Positions 16,570 through 25,060 of a stretch of DNA of 64,000 nucleotides are shown piece by piece. Below the pieces are notes generated by a model, which ran no database searches, was not told the DNA's origin, and saw only the letters and a list, made by a program, of their open reading frames with translations. Both the position numbers and the translations under genes were made by a program. Numbering within the stretch: position 1 is the stretch's first letter; every line of letters starts with the position of its first letter. The stretch covers positions 709,330 through 773,329 of the forward strand of contig NZ_JAPKNI010000002.1 of NCBI RefSeq assembly GCF_026343955.1, in the 5' to 3' direction. This stretch comes from Kaistia defluvii (lineage in GTDB: Bacteria > Pseudomonadota > Alphaproteobacteria > Rhizobiales > Kaistiaceae).

Positions 16570-18300
16570 TCAGTGAGAATGGCGGGGGATGCCCGCTTCG
16601 CGTTTGCCAAGCAGGAAGTCGAAATCGCAGCCTTCGTCGGCCTGCAGCACGTGATCGACGAAGAGCTTCTGGTAGCCGTTGATGCCGTCATGCGTCGGCG
16701 GCACCCAATCGGCGCGGCGGGCTTCCAGCTCGGCGTCGGAGACGTCGAGATGCAGGCGCCGGCCGGCAACATCGAGCTCGATCATGTCGCCATCGCGAAC
16801 CAGCGCCAGCGGACCGCCAGCGGCGGCTTCCGGCGCCGTGTGCAGCACGACGGTGCCGTAGGCGGTGCCGCTCATGCGCGCGTCGGAGATGCGCACCATG
16901 TCGGTGACGCCCTGCTGCAGCAGCTTGGCGGGGAGCGGCATGTTGCCGACCTCGGCCATGCCGGGATAGCCCTTGGGGCCGCAGTTCTTCAGCACCATGA
17001 TGCAGCTGGCATCGATGTCGAGATCGGGATCGTCGATGCGCTTGTAGTAGTGCTCGATGGTCTCGAACACGACGGCCCGGCCGCGATGCTGCATCAGCGC
17101 CTCGGTCGCCGCCGACGGTTTGATGACGGCGCCGCCGGGCGCGAGATTGCCGCGCAGGACGGCGATGCCGCCCTGCGGCGTCAGCGGCTCCTCGAAGGAG
17201 CGGATTACCTCGCCATTATAATTGGGCGCATCGGCGACGATCTCGCCGATGGTCGGGCCGGCGACGCTCGGCGCGTTGCCATGCAGCAGGCCGTGCTCGT
17301 CGAGCACGCGCATCACGGCGCGCAGGCCGCCGGCATAATAGAAGTCTTCCATCAGGTAGCGGCCGGACGGCATCAGATCGACGATGGTCGGCACGTCGCG
17401 GCCCAACTTGTCCCAGTCGTCGAGCGATAGATCCAGCCCGAGGCGGCGCGCGACCGCGATCAGGTGGATGACCGCGTTGGTCGAGCCGCCGATGGCGCCA
17501 TTGACGCGGATGGCGTTTTCGAACGCCTCGCGCACGAGGATCTTCGACATCTTCACGTCGTCGCGCACCAGCTGCACGATGCGGCGGCCGGATTCCTGCG
17601 CCAGGATGGCGCGGCGGGAATCGACGGCGGGAATCGCCGCGTTGTCAGGCATGCCGATGCCGAGCGCCTCGACCATCGAGGCCATCGTCGAGGCGGTGCC
17701 CATGGTCATGCAGCTGCCGGCCGAACGGCTCTGGCCCTGCTCGGCGGCGAGGAAGTCGTCGACCGACATGCGGCCGGCCTTCACGTCCTCATAGAACTTC
17801 CAGACATGGGTGCCGGAACCGATCGCCTTGCCGCGGAAATTGCCGTTCAGCATCGGGCCGCCGGAGACGGCGATGGTCGGCAGGTCGCAGCTGGCCGCGC
17901 CCATGAGCAGCGCCGGCGTGGTCTTGTCGCAACCGACCAGCAGGATCACGCCATCGATCGGATTGGAGCGGATCGATTCCTCGACATCCATCGAGGCCAG
18001 GTTGCGGAACAGCATGGCGGTCGGGCGCATGTTGCTCTCGCCGAGCGACATGACCGGGAATTCGAGCGGGAAGCCGCCGGCCTCGTAGACACCGCGCTTC
18101 ACATGCTCGGCGATCGTCCGCAGGTGGGCGTTGCAGGGCGTGAGTTCCGACCAGGTATTGCAGATGCCGATCACGGGCCGGCCGTCGAACACATCCGGCG
18201 GATGCCCCTCATTCTTCATCCAGCTGCGATGCATGAAGGCGTTCTTGCCCGCTCCGCCGAACCAGGAGGTGGAGCGATATTTGCGCGGCTCATCGGCCAT
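16570..18300 (-). CDS. IlvD/Edd-family sugar-acid dehydratase (L-arabinonate dehydratase type)
   Basis: A 576-residue [Fe-S] dehydratase, the usual length of the sugar-acid branch of the IlvD/Edd family. Probable cluster ligands are Cys56 (TPCNAH), Cys124 (GCDK) and Cys197 (GSCMTMG). Lys126 is the expected carbamylated metal ligand, and Ser477 in RMSGT corresponds to the catalytic alkoxide serine of Rhizobium L-arabinonate dehydratase. It converts an aldonate to the 2-keto-3-deoxy acid. First gene of the dehydratase-SDR-AraD1 operon; the upstream region carries candidate IclR operators. A paralogue lies at 62004. Arabinonate, xylonate and fuconate are not distinguishable from sequence. Confidence 0.92.
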   Translation of the reverse strand: MADEPRKYRSTSWFGGAGKNAFMHRSWMKNEGHPPDVFDGRPVIGICNTWSELTPCNAHLRTIAEHVKRGVYEAGGFPLEFPVMSLGESNMRPTAMLFRNLASMDVEESIRSNPIDGVILLVGCDKTTPALLMGAASCDLPTIAVSGGPMLNGNFRGKAIGSGTHVWKFYEDVKAGRMSVDDFLAAEQGQSRSAGSCMTMGTASTMASMVEALGIGMPDNAAIPAVDSRRAILAQESGRRIVQLVRDDVKMSKILVREAFENAIRVNGAIGGSTNAVIHLIAVARRLGLDLSLDDWDKLGRDVPTIVDLMPSGRYLMEDFYYAGGLRAVMRVLDEHGLLHGNAPSVAGPTIGEIVADAPNYNGEVIRSFEEPLTPQGGIAVLRGNLAPGGAVIKPSAATEALMQHRGRAVVFETIEHYYKRIDDPDLDIDASCIMVLKNCGPKGYPGMAEVGNMPLPAKLLQQGVTDMVRISDARMSGTAYGTVVLHTAPEAAAGGPLALVRDGDMIELDVAGRRLHLDVSDAELEARRADWVPPTHDGINGYQKLFVDHVLQADEGCDFDFLLGKREAGIPRHSH

Positions 18301-18628
18301 GAGTGCCTCGGGAATTGTTTTTTATTGAAGAACACTATTTTGTATTACAGGATGCTATTCCTTTCCTGATCCGAGTCAACAAGGATGGCGCGACGGCCTG
18401 GGGGCAGAGCCGGGCGACAAATCGCCCGCGGGCCCGCTCCTGGCGAGCGCCGGCGGATGCGAAGTCCCGGCGCGCTGCGGGTTTACGGCGGATCCGACGG
18501 GAGAGGGCAAAACGATTTTTGTCACGACACAAAGTTTTGTATTGAAGAAGAATGTTTCTTATTGCGACTCGATTGTCGCCGGCGTTGCTGCTTAGCTGCG
18601 CGTCGATCCAACCAGGGGCGAGCCGACC
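18301..18628. promoter_or_regulatory. Divergent promoter region with repeated candidate IclR sites
   Basis: This 328-bp region separates the dehydratase operon from the IclR gene. ATTACAGGATGCTATTCC (18344-18361) matches 14 of 18 bases of the site at 20508-20525, with every mismatch a transition. Immediately upstream, 18328-18340 (AGAACACTATTTT) is a weaker copy. Near the IclR gene, 18535-18550 repeats the TTTTnTATTGAAGAA word found at 18318-18332, and AAGAA-TGT-TTCTT (18548-18560) is a perfect inverted repeat. The middle part (18370-18500) is GC-rich and shows no gene. Confidence 0.6.
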
Positions 18629-19453
18629 ATGACCGATGAGCGATACAGGGTGCAGAGCCTCGGGCGTGCGCTCGACCTGCTGGAGCGGATCGCCGATAGC
18701 GGCCAAGCGGGCGCGCGGCTGACGGACCTGGCCCGTGACATCGGCCTGTCGAAACCGGCGGCCTACGCCATCCTCGCGACGCTGCGGGCGCGCGGCGTCG
18801 TTACCGATATCGGCGAGGGCATGACGCGGCGCTACCGGCTCGGCCTGTCGCTGCTGCGCCTGGGCGATCTCGCAGTCGCCAATACCGGCCTCGCCGACAT
18901 CGCGCTGCCCGTGCTGCGCGATCTTACCCACGAAATCGGCATGACCTCGCGCGTTGCCATGATGGATGATGGCTTCGCGGTGGTGATCGGCCGCGTCGAT
19001 GCGCCGGGCGCGATCCGCTTCGACGCGGCGCTGGGCCGGCGCGAGCAGCCGCATTGCTCCGGCGTCGGCAAGGTGCTGCTCGCCGCCATGCCGCGCGCCA
19101 ATGCGCTGCAGCTGCTCGAGCGGGTCGGCTATCCGGCCCGGACGCCGAAATCGCTCACCTCGATCGCGGCGCTCAGCGACGATCTCGACCGGATCGCCAG
19201 CCGCCACTATGCGATCGACGACGAGGAAGACCATGAGGGCATCATCTGCGTCGCGGCGGCGGTATTCGGCCGCGGCGGCCAGACGCTCGGCGCCATCAGC
19301 GTCACCACGCTGAAGCAGTTGCTGCCGCTGGAATCGGTCCCCTCGATTGCCGAGCCGCTGGTCCGGCATGCCGACCTCATCTCGCGCGCGCTGGGCGGTC
19401 CCTCGGCCCAGGAGGCCTGGGCCCTACGGCCGATGACGGATGCGCGGCTGTGA
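18629..19453 (+). CDS. IclR-family transcriptional regulator
   Basis: A 274-residue regulator. The N-terminal winged helix is at 8-70, with recognition helix around LSKPAAYAILATLRARGVV. The IclR effector domain is at about 85-255, including SGVGKVLLAAMP and the DDEEDHEGIICVAAAVF block. It probably senses a sugar acid or keto acid and represses the divergent dehydratase-SDR-AraD1 operon, its own operon and the ABC transporter at 20636. The stop overlaps the aldose epimerase start (GTGA). Confidence 0.92.
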   Translation: MTDERYRVQSLGRALDLLERIADSGQAGARLTDLARDIGLSKPAAYAILATLRARGVVTDIGEGMTRRYRLGLSLLRLGDLAVANTGLADIALPVLRDLTHEIGMTSRVAMMDDGFAVVIGRVDAPGAIRFDAALGRREQPHCSGVGKVLLAAMPRANALQLLERVGYPARTPKSLTSIAALSDDLDRIASRHYAIDDEEDHEGIICVAAAVFGRGGQTLGAISVTTLKQLLPLESVPSIAEPLVRHADLISRALGGPSAQEAWALRPMTDARL

Positions 19454-20337
19454 CGGCGCCGGTCGGGCTGGAGACGGAGCGGTTTCGTCTTTCGCTGTTG
19501 CCGGAACTGGGCGGACGCATCGCCGCGTGCCAGTGGCGCCACCCGGACGGGCGCTGGCTCGACCTGATCCGGCCGATGTCGTCGCCCTATGACGGCGACG
19601 AGGAAGCCGGCTGCTTTCCGCTCACGCCCTTTTCCAATCGCCTGCGCCATGGGCGCTTCACCTTTGGCGGTCGCGAAATTGCCATGCCGCGCAACACGCC
19701 GGGCCCGCATGTCGAGCATGGCCATGGCTGGCAACGGCCTTGGGCGATCGCGGCGCGCGGGCCGGGTCGCATCGTGCTCGGCTATGAGCATGCCGGCGAC
19801 GAATGGCCGTTTCCCTACGGCGTGACGCAGACCATCGAACTGCTGCCCGACCGGCTGCGCATCGAGCTTGCCGCGCTCAATCGCGGCGAGGAGCCGATGC
19901 CCTATGGCTTCGGCCTGCATCCCTTCTTCCCGGCGACGCCGGAGACGACGCTCGAGGCGCGGGTCGAATCGGTCTGGCATGTCGACGACGAGGTGATGCC
20001 GACGCGTCTCGGCCCTGCCATCAAACTCTGGGGAAGCAAGCCGCGACTGGCGGTCGCGAGCACCGCGCTCGACACCGCCTTTGCCGGCTGGGACGGCGAA
20101 GCGACGATCCGCTGGCCGGAGCATGGCGCGGGATTGAGCATGTCAGCCGACGCGCCGCTGCGCCATCTCGTGGTCTACACCCCGCCCGGCGCCGGCCATT
20201 TCTGCGCCGAGCCGGTCAGCCACTGCACCGATGCGTTCAACCTCGTCGCCGAGCGAAACGACACGGGAATGACGGTGCTGCCGCCAGGCACGGCGCTGAT
20301 CGCGTCGATAACGCTGAGGCCCTTCGCGCTGTCCTGA
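19450..20337 (+). CDS. Aldose 1-epimerase family protein
   Basis: A 295-residue galactose-mutarotase-like protein that interconverts alpha and beta anomers of an aldose. The GTG start overlaps the IclR stop by 4 nt. The family pattern is clear: FPLTPFSNRL (57-66), HGHGWQRPW with His92, YGFGLHPFF with His157 as probable catalytic acid, and a C-terminal EPVSHCTDAFN block with the likely base region. It would supply the beta-anomer to the XylB-like dehydrogenase of the divergent operon. Usual length is about 290-340. Confidence 0.88.
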   Translation: MTAPVGLETERFRLSLLPELGGRIAACQWRHPDGRWLDLIRPMSSPYDGDEEAGCFPLTPFSNRLRHGRFTFGGREIAMPRNTPGPHVEHGHGWQRPWAIAARGPGRIVLGYEHAGDEWPFPYGVTQTIELLPDRLRIELAALNRGEEPMPYGFGLHPFFPATPETTLEARVESVWHVDDEVMPTRLGPAIKLWGSKPRLAVASTALDTAFAGWDGEATIRWPEHGAGLSMSADAPLRHLVVYTPPGAGHFCAEPVSHCTDAFNLVAERNDTGMTVLPPGTALIASITLRPFALS

Positions 20338-20475
20338 TCCAGAACGGAACTTGGGCGACCAATTTCGCGCGAATGCTTCATTTCAAAGCGTTTTGACTGA
20401 TTTGCGGGCAGTAGGCCGAGAATAGATCGAGTCGAAAACGAATGTCCAAAGGCCTTCCGCACGGGAAAACGTGCG

Positions 20476-20504
20476 TTGACATTCGGCTTGAGCAAACATA
20501 GCAT
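20476..20504 (+). promoter_or_regulatory. Candidate sigma-70 promoter of the polar-amino-acid-type ABC operon
   Basis: TTGACA (20476-20481) and TAGCAT (20499-20504) are separated by 17 bp. The candidate operator begins 4 bp after the -10, so a bound repressor would block transcription start. Confidence 0.55.
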
Positions 20505-20507
20505 TTG

Positions 20508-20537
20508 ATTACAGAACGCTGTTCTGCATAACCGAAC
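20508..20537. promoter_or_regulatory. Candidate composite IclR operator
   Basis: CAGAAC-GCT-GTTCTG (20512-20526) is a perfect inverted repeat with 6-bp arms. GTTC-N9-GAAC (20521-20537) overlaps it. The left part is shared with 18344-18361 in front of the sugar-acid dehydratase, and the right part with 10444-10460 (minus orientation) in front of the Dpp-type operon. Confidence 0.6.
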
Positions 20538-20635
20538 AAAGCGGATAAGCTCGACACGGGTTCCCGGGGGCCTTGTCGAAGCTGGTTCGCCTGAAAAAAC
20601 GACCGTGCATCTATGACTGATACGGAAGGCGTCCT

Positions 20636-21364
20636 GTGCTGACGACATTCATCAACCTGTTCAATTTCGAAGGGATCGGGGATTATTTCCCGGATCTGAT
20701 GCGCGGCGCCGCCATCAGCCTGCAGCTTACCTTCTGCGTCATGCTTATCGCCCTGCCTCTGGGGCTGTTGCTGGCGCTGGCGAAGATCGGGCGTTCGCGA
20801 ATTCTGCGCATCATGGCTTCGTTCTACATCGAGGTCGTGCGCGGCACGCCCTGCCTGCTGCAGCTTTTCTATATCTACTTCGTACTGCCGGCCTTCGGCA
20901 TTCGCTTTGATCCTTTCATGGCCGGTGTCATCGGCCTGTCGATCAACTACTCGGCCTATCTCGCCGAGGTGTATCGCGCCGGCATCGTCGCCATCCCGCA
21001 CGGCCAGGTCGAAGCCGCCAAGGCGCTCGGCATGTCGCGCCGCAAGATGCTGCGCCTGATCATCCTGCCGCAGGCGATCCGCGTCGTCGTTCCGCCGCTC
21101 GGCAACTATTGCATCTCGCTGTTCAAGGATACGTCGCTGGTCTCCATCGTAACGGTGCGGGAACTGATCTTCACCGGCCAGATCATCTCGTCGACGAATT
21201 TCCAGTACTTCACCGTCTTCACGATCATCGGCGCCATCTACCTGTTCTTCTCCTATCCGGCGGCGCTGTTCGTCCGCTACCTGGAGAAGCGCATGGCGAT
21301 CGGCGCACGCCGCCCGGTCGTGCCGATCGCTGCCGACGCCGTCGAAGGGACCACCAAGCCATGA
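20636..21364 (+). CDS. Polar-amino-acid-type ABC permease (HisM/GlnP class)
   Basis: A 242-residue inner-membrane permease with about five helices. The class hallmarks are [16 protein letters not shown] near residue 65, [15 protein letters not shown] near 100, and the coupling segment [27 protein letters not shown]. The GTG start has a GGAAGG ribosome site. It overlaps the ATPase by 4 nt. Only one permease gene is present, so the channel is probably a homodimer. The promoter carries a candidate IclR operator, linking it to the sugar-acid module. Confidence 0.92.
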   Translation: MLTTFINLFNFEGIGDYFPDLMRGAAISLQLTFCVMLIALPLGLLLALAKIGRSRILRIMASFYIEVVRGTPCLLQLFYIYFVLPAFGIRFDPFMAGVIGLSINYSAYLAEVYRAGIVAIPHGQVEAAKALGMSRRKMLRLIILPQAIRVVVPPLGNYCISLFKDTSLVSIVTVRELIFTGQIISSTNFQYFTVFTIIGAIYLFFSYPAALFVRYLEKRMAIGARRPVVPIAADAVEGTTKP

Positions 21365-22149
21365 TCCGCCTCGAACGCATCAACAAGCATTTCGGCGCCC
21401 ATCACGTGCTGAAGGACGTCTCGCTCACCGTCGACAAGGCGGAAGTCGTCTGCGTCATCGGCCCGTCCGGCTCGGGTAAGTCGACGATGCTTCGCTGCAT
21501 CAACAACATGGAAGAGATCGGCAGCGGCACGATCACCATCGATGGCCAGCCCGTCTATCGCTACGAGAAGGACGGCAAGCTCGTCATCGACAGCGAGAAG
21601 CAGGTCGAGGCGATCCGCGCCAAGGTCGGCATGGTGTTCCAGTCCTTCAACCTGTTCCCGCACCTGACCGTGACGGAGAACATCACCGTCGCGCCGATCC
21701 ATGTTCTCGGCCGGTCGCGCGGCGAGGCGACGGATATCGCGCTCGGCCTCCTGGAGAAGGTCGGCCTCGCCATGAAGGCGCAGGCCTACCCGCACGAGCT
21801 TTCCGGCGGCCAGCAGCAGCGCGTGGCGATTGCACGCGCCCTGGCCATGCGGCCGAAGGCGATCCTGTTCGACGAGGTTACCTCCGCGCTCGATCCCGAA
21901 CTGGTCGGCGAGGTGCTGCGCGTCATGCGGGCGCTCGCCGACGAGGGCATGACCATGGTCGTCGTCACGCATGAGATGGGCTTTGCCCGCGACGTGTCCG
22001 ACCGCGTCGTGTTCATGGCCGACGGCAAGATCGTAGAGAGCGGCAAGCCGCACGAGCTTTTCTCCGCGCCGCAGCAGGAGCGGACGCGGGACTTCCTGCG
22101 ATCTGTCCTTGAGCGCAACCGGGAAATGGGCGCCGCGGCCAGTCAATAA
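21361..22149 (+). CDS. Polar-amino-acid-type ABC ATPase (GlnQ/HisP class)
   Basis: A 262-residue ATPase with Walker [10 protein letters not shown] near residue 34, Q-loop FQSFNLFPH, signature [15 protein letters not shown] and Walker [12 protein letters not shown]. The DEVTSALD form is typical of this class. An insertion with [14 protein letters not shown] between Walker A and the Q-loop is longer than in GlnQ itself and resembles rhizobial PAAT ATPases. ATG overlaps the permease stop. Confidence 0.93.
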   Translation: MIRLERINKHFGAHHVLKDVSLTVDKAEVVCVIGPSGSGKSTMLRCINNMEEIGSGTITIDGQPVYRYEKDGKLVIDSEKQVEAIRAKVGMVFQSFNLFPHLTVTENITVAPIHVLGRSRGEATDIALGLLEKVGLAMKAQAYPHELSGGQQQRVAIARALAMRPKAILFDEVTSALDPELVGEVLRVMRALADEGMTMVVVTHEMGFARDVSDRVVFMADGKIVESGKPHELFSAPQQERTRDFLRSVLERNREMGAAASQ

Positions 22150-22188
22150 AGCGTTTGCCTTCAACAAAAACAACGAGGGGACTATCCA

Positions 22189-23043
22189 GTGAAACTGACC
22201 AGTTTTGTTCTTGCTTCGGTCGTGGCCGGCGTGATGTCGGCATCGGTCGCCTGGGCCGGCGACATCGGCGTCGGCAACGCCACCTATGACGGCGGCGACG
22301 GCTCCTACAAGCGCGCCCGCGACGAAGGCATCACGCTGCTGATCGCTGCCGATCCGCCGAACACCTTCCAGGACGAGAAGACCAAGGAATATGACGGCAC
22401 CGACGTCCGCATCTTCCGCGAGATCACCAAGCGTCTCGGCATCGAGAAGGTGACCTGGCAGCTCATCCCCTTCGACGCGATGGTGCCGACGCTGCTTTCC
22501 AAGCGTGGCGATGTGATCGTCGACAATCTGCATGAAAACGAGAAGCGCCTGAAGGTGCTGGCCTTCACCGGCCCGTCCTACTGGTATGGTTCGGGCGTCA
22601 CGGTCGCCAAGGGCAACCCGCTCAACATCCATAGCTGGGACGACTTCGCCGGCAAGACCGTGGGGACGCTGCGCGGCTCGGTCAATCACGGCCTGCTCGA
22701 GAAGCGCACCGACCTGAAGGAGCTTAAGCTCTACACGAGCAACGAGGCCGAGTTCTCCGACATCATCGCCGGTCGTCTCGACGTCGGCATGGAAGACGAC
22801 ATCAAGGTCGGCCAGTTCCTGAAGAAGCACCCGGATGCCGCCATGGAGCTGGTTTCCGACTACAAGCCGCTTCCCGAGGAATATGGCTATGCCCGCTACG
22901 CGCTGCGCAAGGAGGACGTCGACCTGAACAGCGCCATCTCGCGCGCGCTGGCCGAAATCCGCGCCGATGGCACCATGTCCGCCATCATCAAGGAATTCGG
23001 CTACACCGACCGCAATCTCTGGTTCTTCCCGGTCGACAAGTAA
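22189..23043 (+). CDS. Polar-amino-acid-type substrate-binding protein (family 3)
   Basis: A 284-residue periplasmic binding protein with a GTG start. The signal peptide is at 1-23 (cleavage after AWA). The family 3 pattern includes YDGTDVRIFREITKRLG, VDNLHENEKRLKVLAFTGPSY and GKTVGTLRGSVNHGLLEK. The last lobe has DDIKVGQFLKKHP in place of the usual amino-acid-site wording. The ligand could be an amino acid or, given shared regulation, a sugar acid. Followed by a strong terminator. Confidence 0.9.
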   Translation: MKLTSFVLASVVAGVMSASVAWAGDIGVGNATYDGGDGSYKRARDEGITLLIAADPPNTFQDEKTKEYDGTDVRIFREITKRLGIEKVTWQLIPFDAMVPTLLSKRGDVIVDNLHENEKRLKVLAFTGPSYWYGSGVTVAKGNPLNIHSWDDFAGKTVGTLRGSVNHGLLEKRTDLKELKLYTSNEAEFSDIIAGRLDVGMEDDIKVGQFLKKHPDAAMELVSDYKPLPEEYGYARYALRKEDVDLNSAISRALAEIRADGTMSAIIKEFGYTDRNLWFFPVDK

Positions 23044-23094
23044 TCCCTTCCTCGCCGGTCCCCGGATCGGGCGAGGTTCTGATCGACTCTCTGG

Positions 23095-23120
23095 CAGGCC
23101 GGCTCACGCCGGCCTGTTTT
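23095..23120 (+). terminator. Rho-independent terminator
   Basis: CAGGCCGGC (23095-23103) and GCCGGCCTG (23108-23116) form a 9-bp stem with a TCAC loop followed by TTTT. It ends the transporter operon. Confidence 0.85.
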
Positions 23121-23324
23121 CGTTGGGATAGCCCGCATTGCATTTGCTTCCCGCGCCAAGTCGCGCAAGGGTAGGGTGCGTCGACCCGCCGTCGCGCCGC
23201 AGCCGAGCGACCCGCGTTGCCGGCAACGCGGCCGATCCCCGGCCGGGTCTCCGACGAACCCATTGGGAGCACGCGCATCAAGCGCGACACGGCCGTCCGG
23301 CCGGTGGAAACGAAAGAACAGGAC

Positions 23325-24311
23325 ATGAAGAAGCGGCAGCTTGGGCGCACCGGCGCTCAGATCTCGGAAATCGGCTTCGGCGCCTGGCAGATCGGTGGAT
23401 CCTGGGGCGATGTCAGCGAGGAGGACGGCAAGAAGGCACTGAACGCGGCCCTCGACGCCGGCGTCACCTTCATCGACACCGCCGACGTCTATGGCGACGG
23501 CCGCTCCGAGAAGATCATCGCCGAAGTGCTGAAGGCGCGCGGCGGCGACCGTCCCTTCGTCGCCACCAAGGCGGGCCGCCGCCTCAATCCCCATGTCGCC
23601 GAGGGCTATACCGGCGCCAATATCGAGGCCTTCATCGATCGCAGCCTGAGTAATCTGCAGGTCGAGACGCTGGATCTCGTGCAACTGCATTGCCCGCCGA
23701 CCGACGTCTATTATCGGCCCGACTTTTTCGGCGAACTCGACGACCTCGTGGCCAAGGGCAAGATCCGCAATTACGGCGTCTCGGTCGAGCGGGTCGAGGA
23801 GGCGCTGAAGGCGATCGAATATCCCAACGTCGCCACCGTCCAGATCATCTACAACATCTTCCGCCAGCGCCCGCAGGATCTCTTCTTCGCCGAGGCGAGC
23901 GAGAAGAACATCGGCGTCATCGTCCGGGTTCCGCTGGCATCCGGCCTGCTCTCGGGCAAGATCACCCGCGACACCGCCTTCCGGGCCGACGACCACCGCA
24001 ACTTCAACCGGAATGGCGAGGCGTTCGACGTGGGCGAGACCTTTGCCGGCGTGCCGTTCGAGGTCGCGCTCCAGGCCGTCGAGGAATTGCGCCCGCTGCT
24101 GCCGGCCGATGTCGCGATGGCGACCTTCGCGCTGCGCTGGATCCTGCTGCAGCAGGCCGTGTCGGTGGTAATCCCCGGCGCCCGAAACGAAGCGCAGGCC
24201 CGGTCCAATGCGGCGGCGAGCGACGCGCCCGGTATCTCGCCGGAGAACCGCGCCCGGATCGTCGAAATCTATGACCGGCTGGTCAAGCCGCACGTCCACC
24301 ATCGCTGGTAG
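23325..24311 (+). CDS. Aldo/keto reductase
   Basis: A 328-residue AKR-fold oxidoreductase. The catalytic set is visible as Asp51 and Tyr56 (DTADVY), Lys82 (TKAG) and His122 (QLHCPP). Start ATG 23325 is chosen because the upstream extension is proline/arginine-rich and shows no homology-like pattern. It lies alone between two terminators, 282 bp after the ABC operon. Related proteins act as sugar or aldehyde dehydrogenases/reductases, often NADP-dependent; the substrate is unknown. It may serve the neighbouring sugar module. Confidence 0.9.
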   Translation: MKKRQLGRTGAQISEIGFGAWQIGGSWGDVSEEDGKKALNAALDAGVTFIDTADVYGDGRSEKIIAEVLKARGGDRPFVATKAGRRLNPHVAEGYTGANIEAFIDRSLSNLQVETLDLVQLHCPPTDVYYRPDFFGELDDLVAKGKIRNYGVSVERVEEALKAIEYPNVATVQIIYNIFRQRPQDLFFAEASEKNIGVIVRVPLASGLLSGKITRDTAFRADDHRNFNRNGEAFDVGETFAGVPFEVALQAVEELRPLLPADVAMATFALRWILLQQAVSVVIPGARNEAQARSNAAASDAPGISPENRARIVEIYDRLVKPHVHHRW

Positions 24312-24350
24312 GCGTTGGGCCGGCATGGTCCGGCCATCGCCATGAAATCG

Positions 24351-24386
24351 AAGCCCGGCCTGTCTCGCGACGGGCCGGGCTTTTTT
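24351..24386. terminator. Terminator between convergent genes
   Basis: AGCCCGGCC (24352-24360) pairs with GGCCGGGCT (24373-24381), followed by six T on the plus strand and preceded by two A. It ends the AKR gene and may also serve the convergent transferase gene. Confidence 0.85.
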
Positions 24387-24394
24387 CTGGTCCG

Positions 24395-25060
24395 TCAGGC
24401 AGTAGGCTCGTGCTTGTCGAGGAAGGCCTCGATATCGAGGCTTCTGAAATCGAGCAGCGTCTCGCGCAGCCGGGCATGCGGCCAGTCCCACCAGGCGAGC
24501 GCCATCAGCCTGTCCGCGATCGCTTCGGGGAAGCGCCGCTTGATCGGCGTGGCGGGCACGCCGGCGACGATCGTGTAGGGCTCGACCGGCTTCGATACCA
24601 CGGCACCAGCGGCGATGATGGCGCCGGTGCCGACGCTGACGCCGGCGAGCACCACTGCGCCATGGCCGATCCAGACGTCATGTCCGATGGTGACGTGATG
24701 ATCACGGCGCCACTGGAAGAATCCGCTGTCGTCATCCTCGGCCATGCCATAGCGGCGGGCGCGATAGGTGAAATGATGCTGCGTCGCCCGCCACATCGGA
24801 TGGTTGCCGGGATTGATCCGTGTCGATGCCGCGATCGAGCAGAACTTGCCGATCGTCGCATAATTGACCATTGCGTCGCGGTCGAAATAGCTGAAATCGC
24901 CCATCTCGACCTCGTCGAGCAGCACGCGCTCGCCAATGTCGACATAGCTGCCAAGCTTCGAACGGGTCACCACGGCGGTCGGGTGGATATGGGTGTCGAA
25001 GCCGAGAACGTTGCCGTCTTCGGGGCTTGCCGTTTTCGCAGTGTCCGTCGTTCCGGTCAC
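24395..25060 (-). CDS. Phosphonate-metabolism hexapeptide-repeat transferase
   Basis: A 221-residue left-handed beta-helix acyltransferase-like protein. Hexapeptide repeats run from about 25 to 165 (IHPTAVV, VGTGAIIAAGAVV, IGHDVWIGHGAVVLAGVSVG). The INPGNHPMWRATQHHFTYRA loop and WWDWPHARLRETLLDFRSLDIEAFL tail identify the family found beside phn genes. It overlaps phnM by 4 nt and follows it in the operon. The transferred group and acceptor are not established; it is thought to act on a phosphonate or a pathway intermediate. Confidence 0.88.
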   Translation of the reverse strand: MTGTTDTAKTASPEDGNVLGFDTHIHPTAVVTRSKLGSYVDIGERVLLDEVEMGDFSYFDRDAMVNYATIGKFCSIAASTRINPGNHPMWRATQHHFTYRARRYGMAEDDDSGFFQWRRDHHVTIGHDVWIGHGAVVLAGVSVGTGAIIAAGAVVSKPVEPYTIVAGVPATPIKRRFPEAIADRLMALAWWDWPHARLRETLLDFRSLDIEAFLDKHEPTA

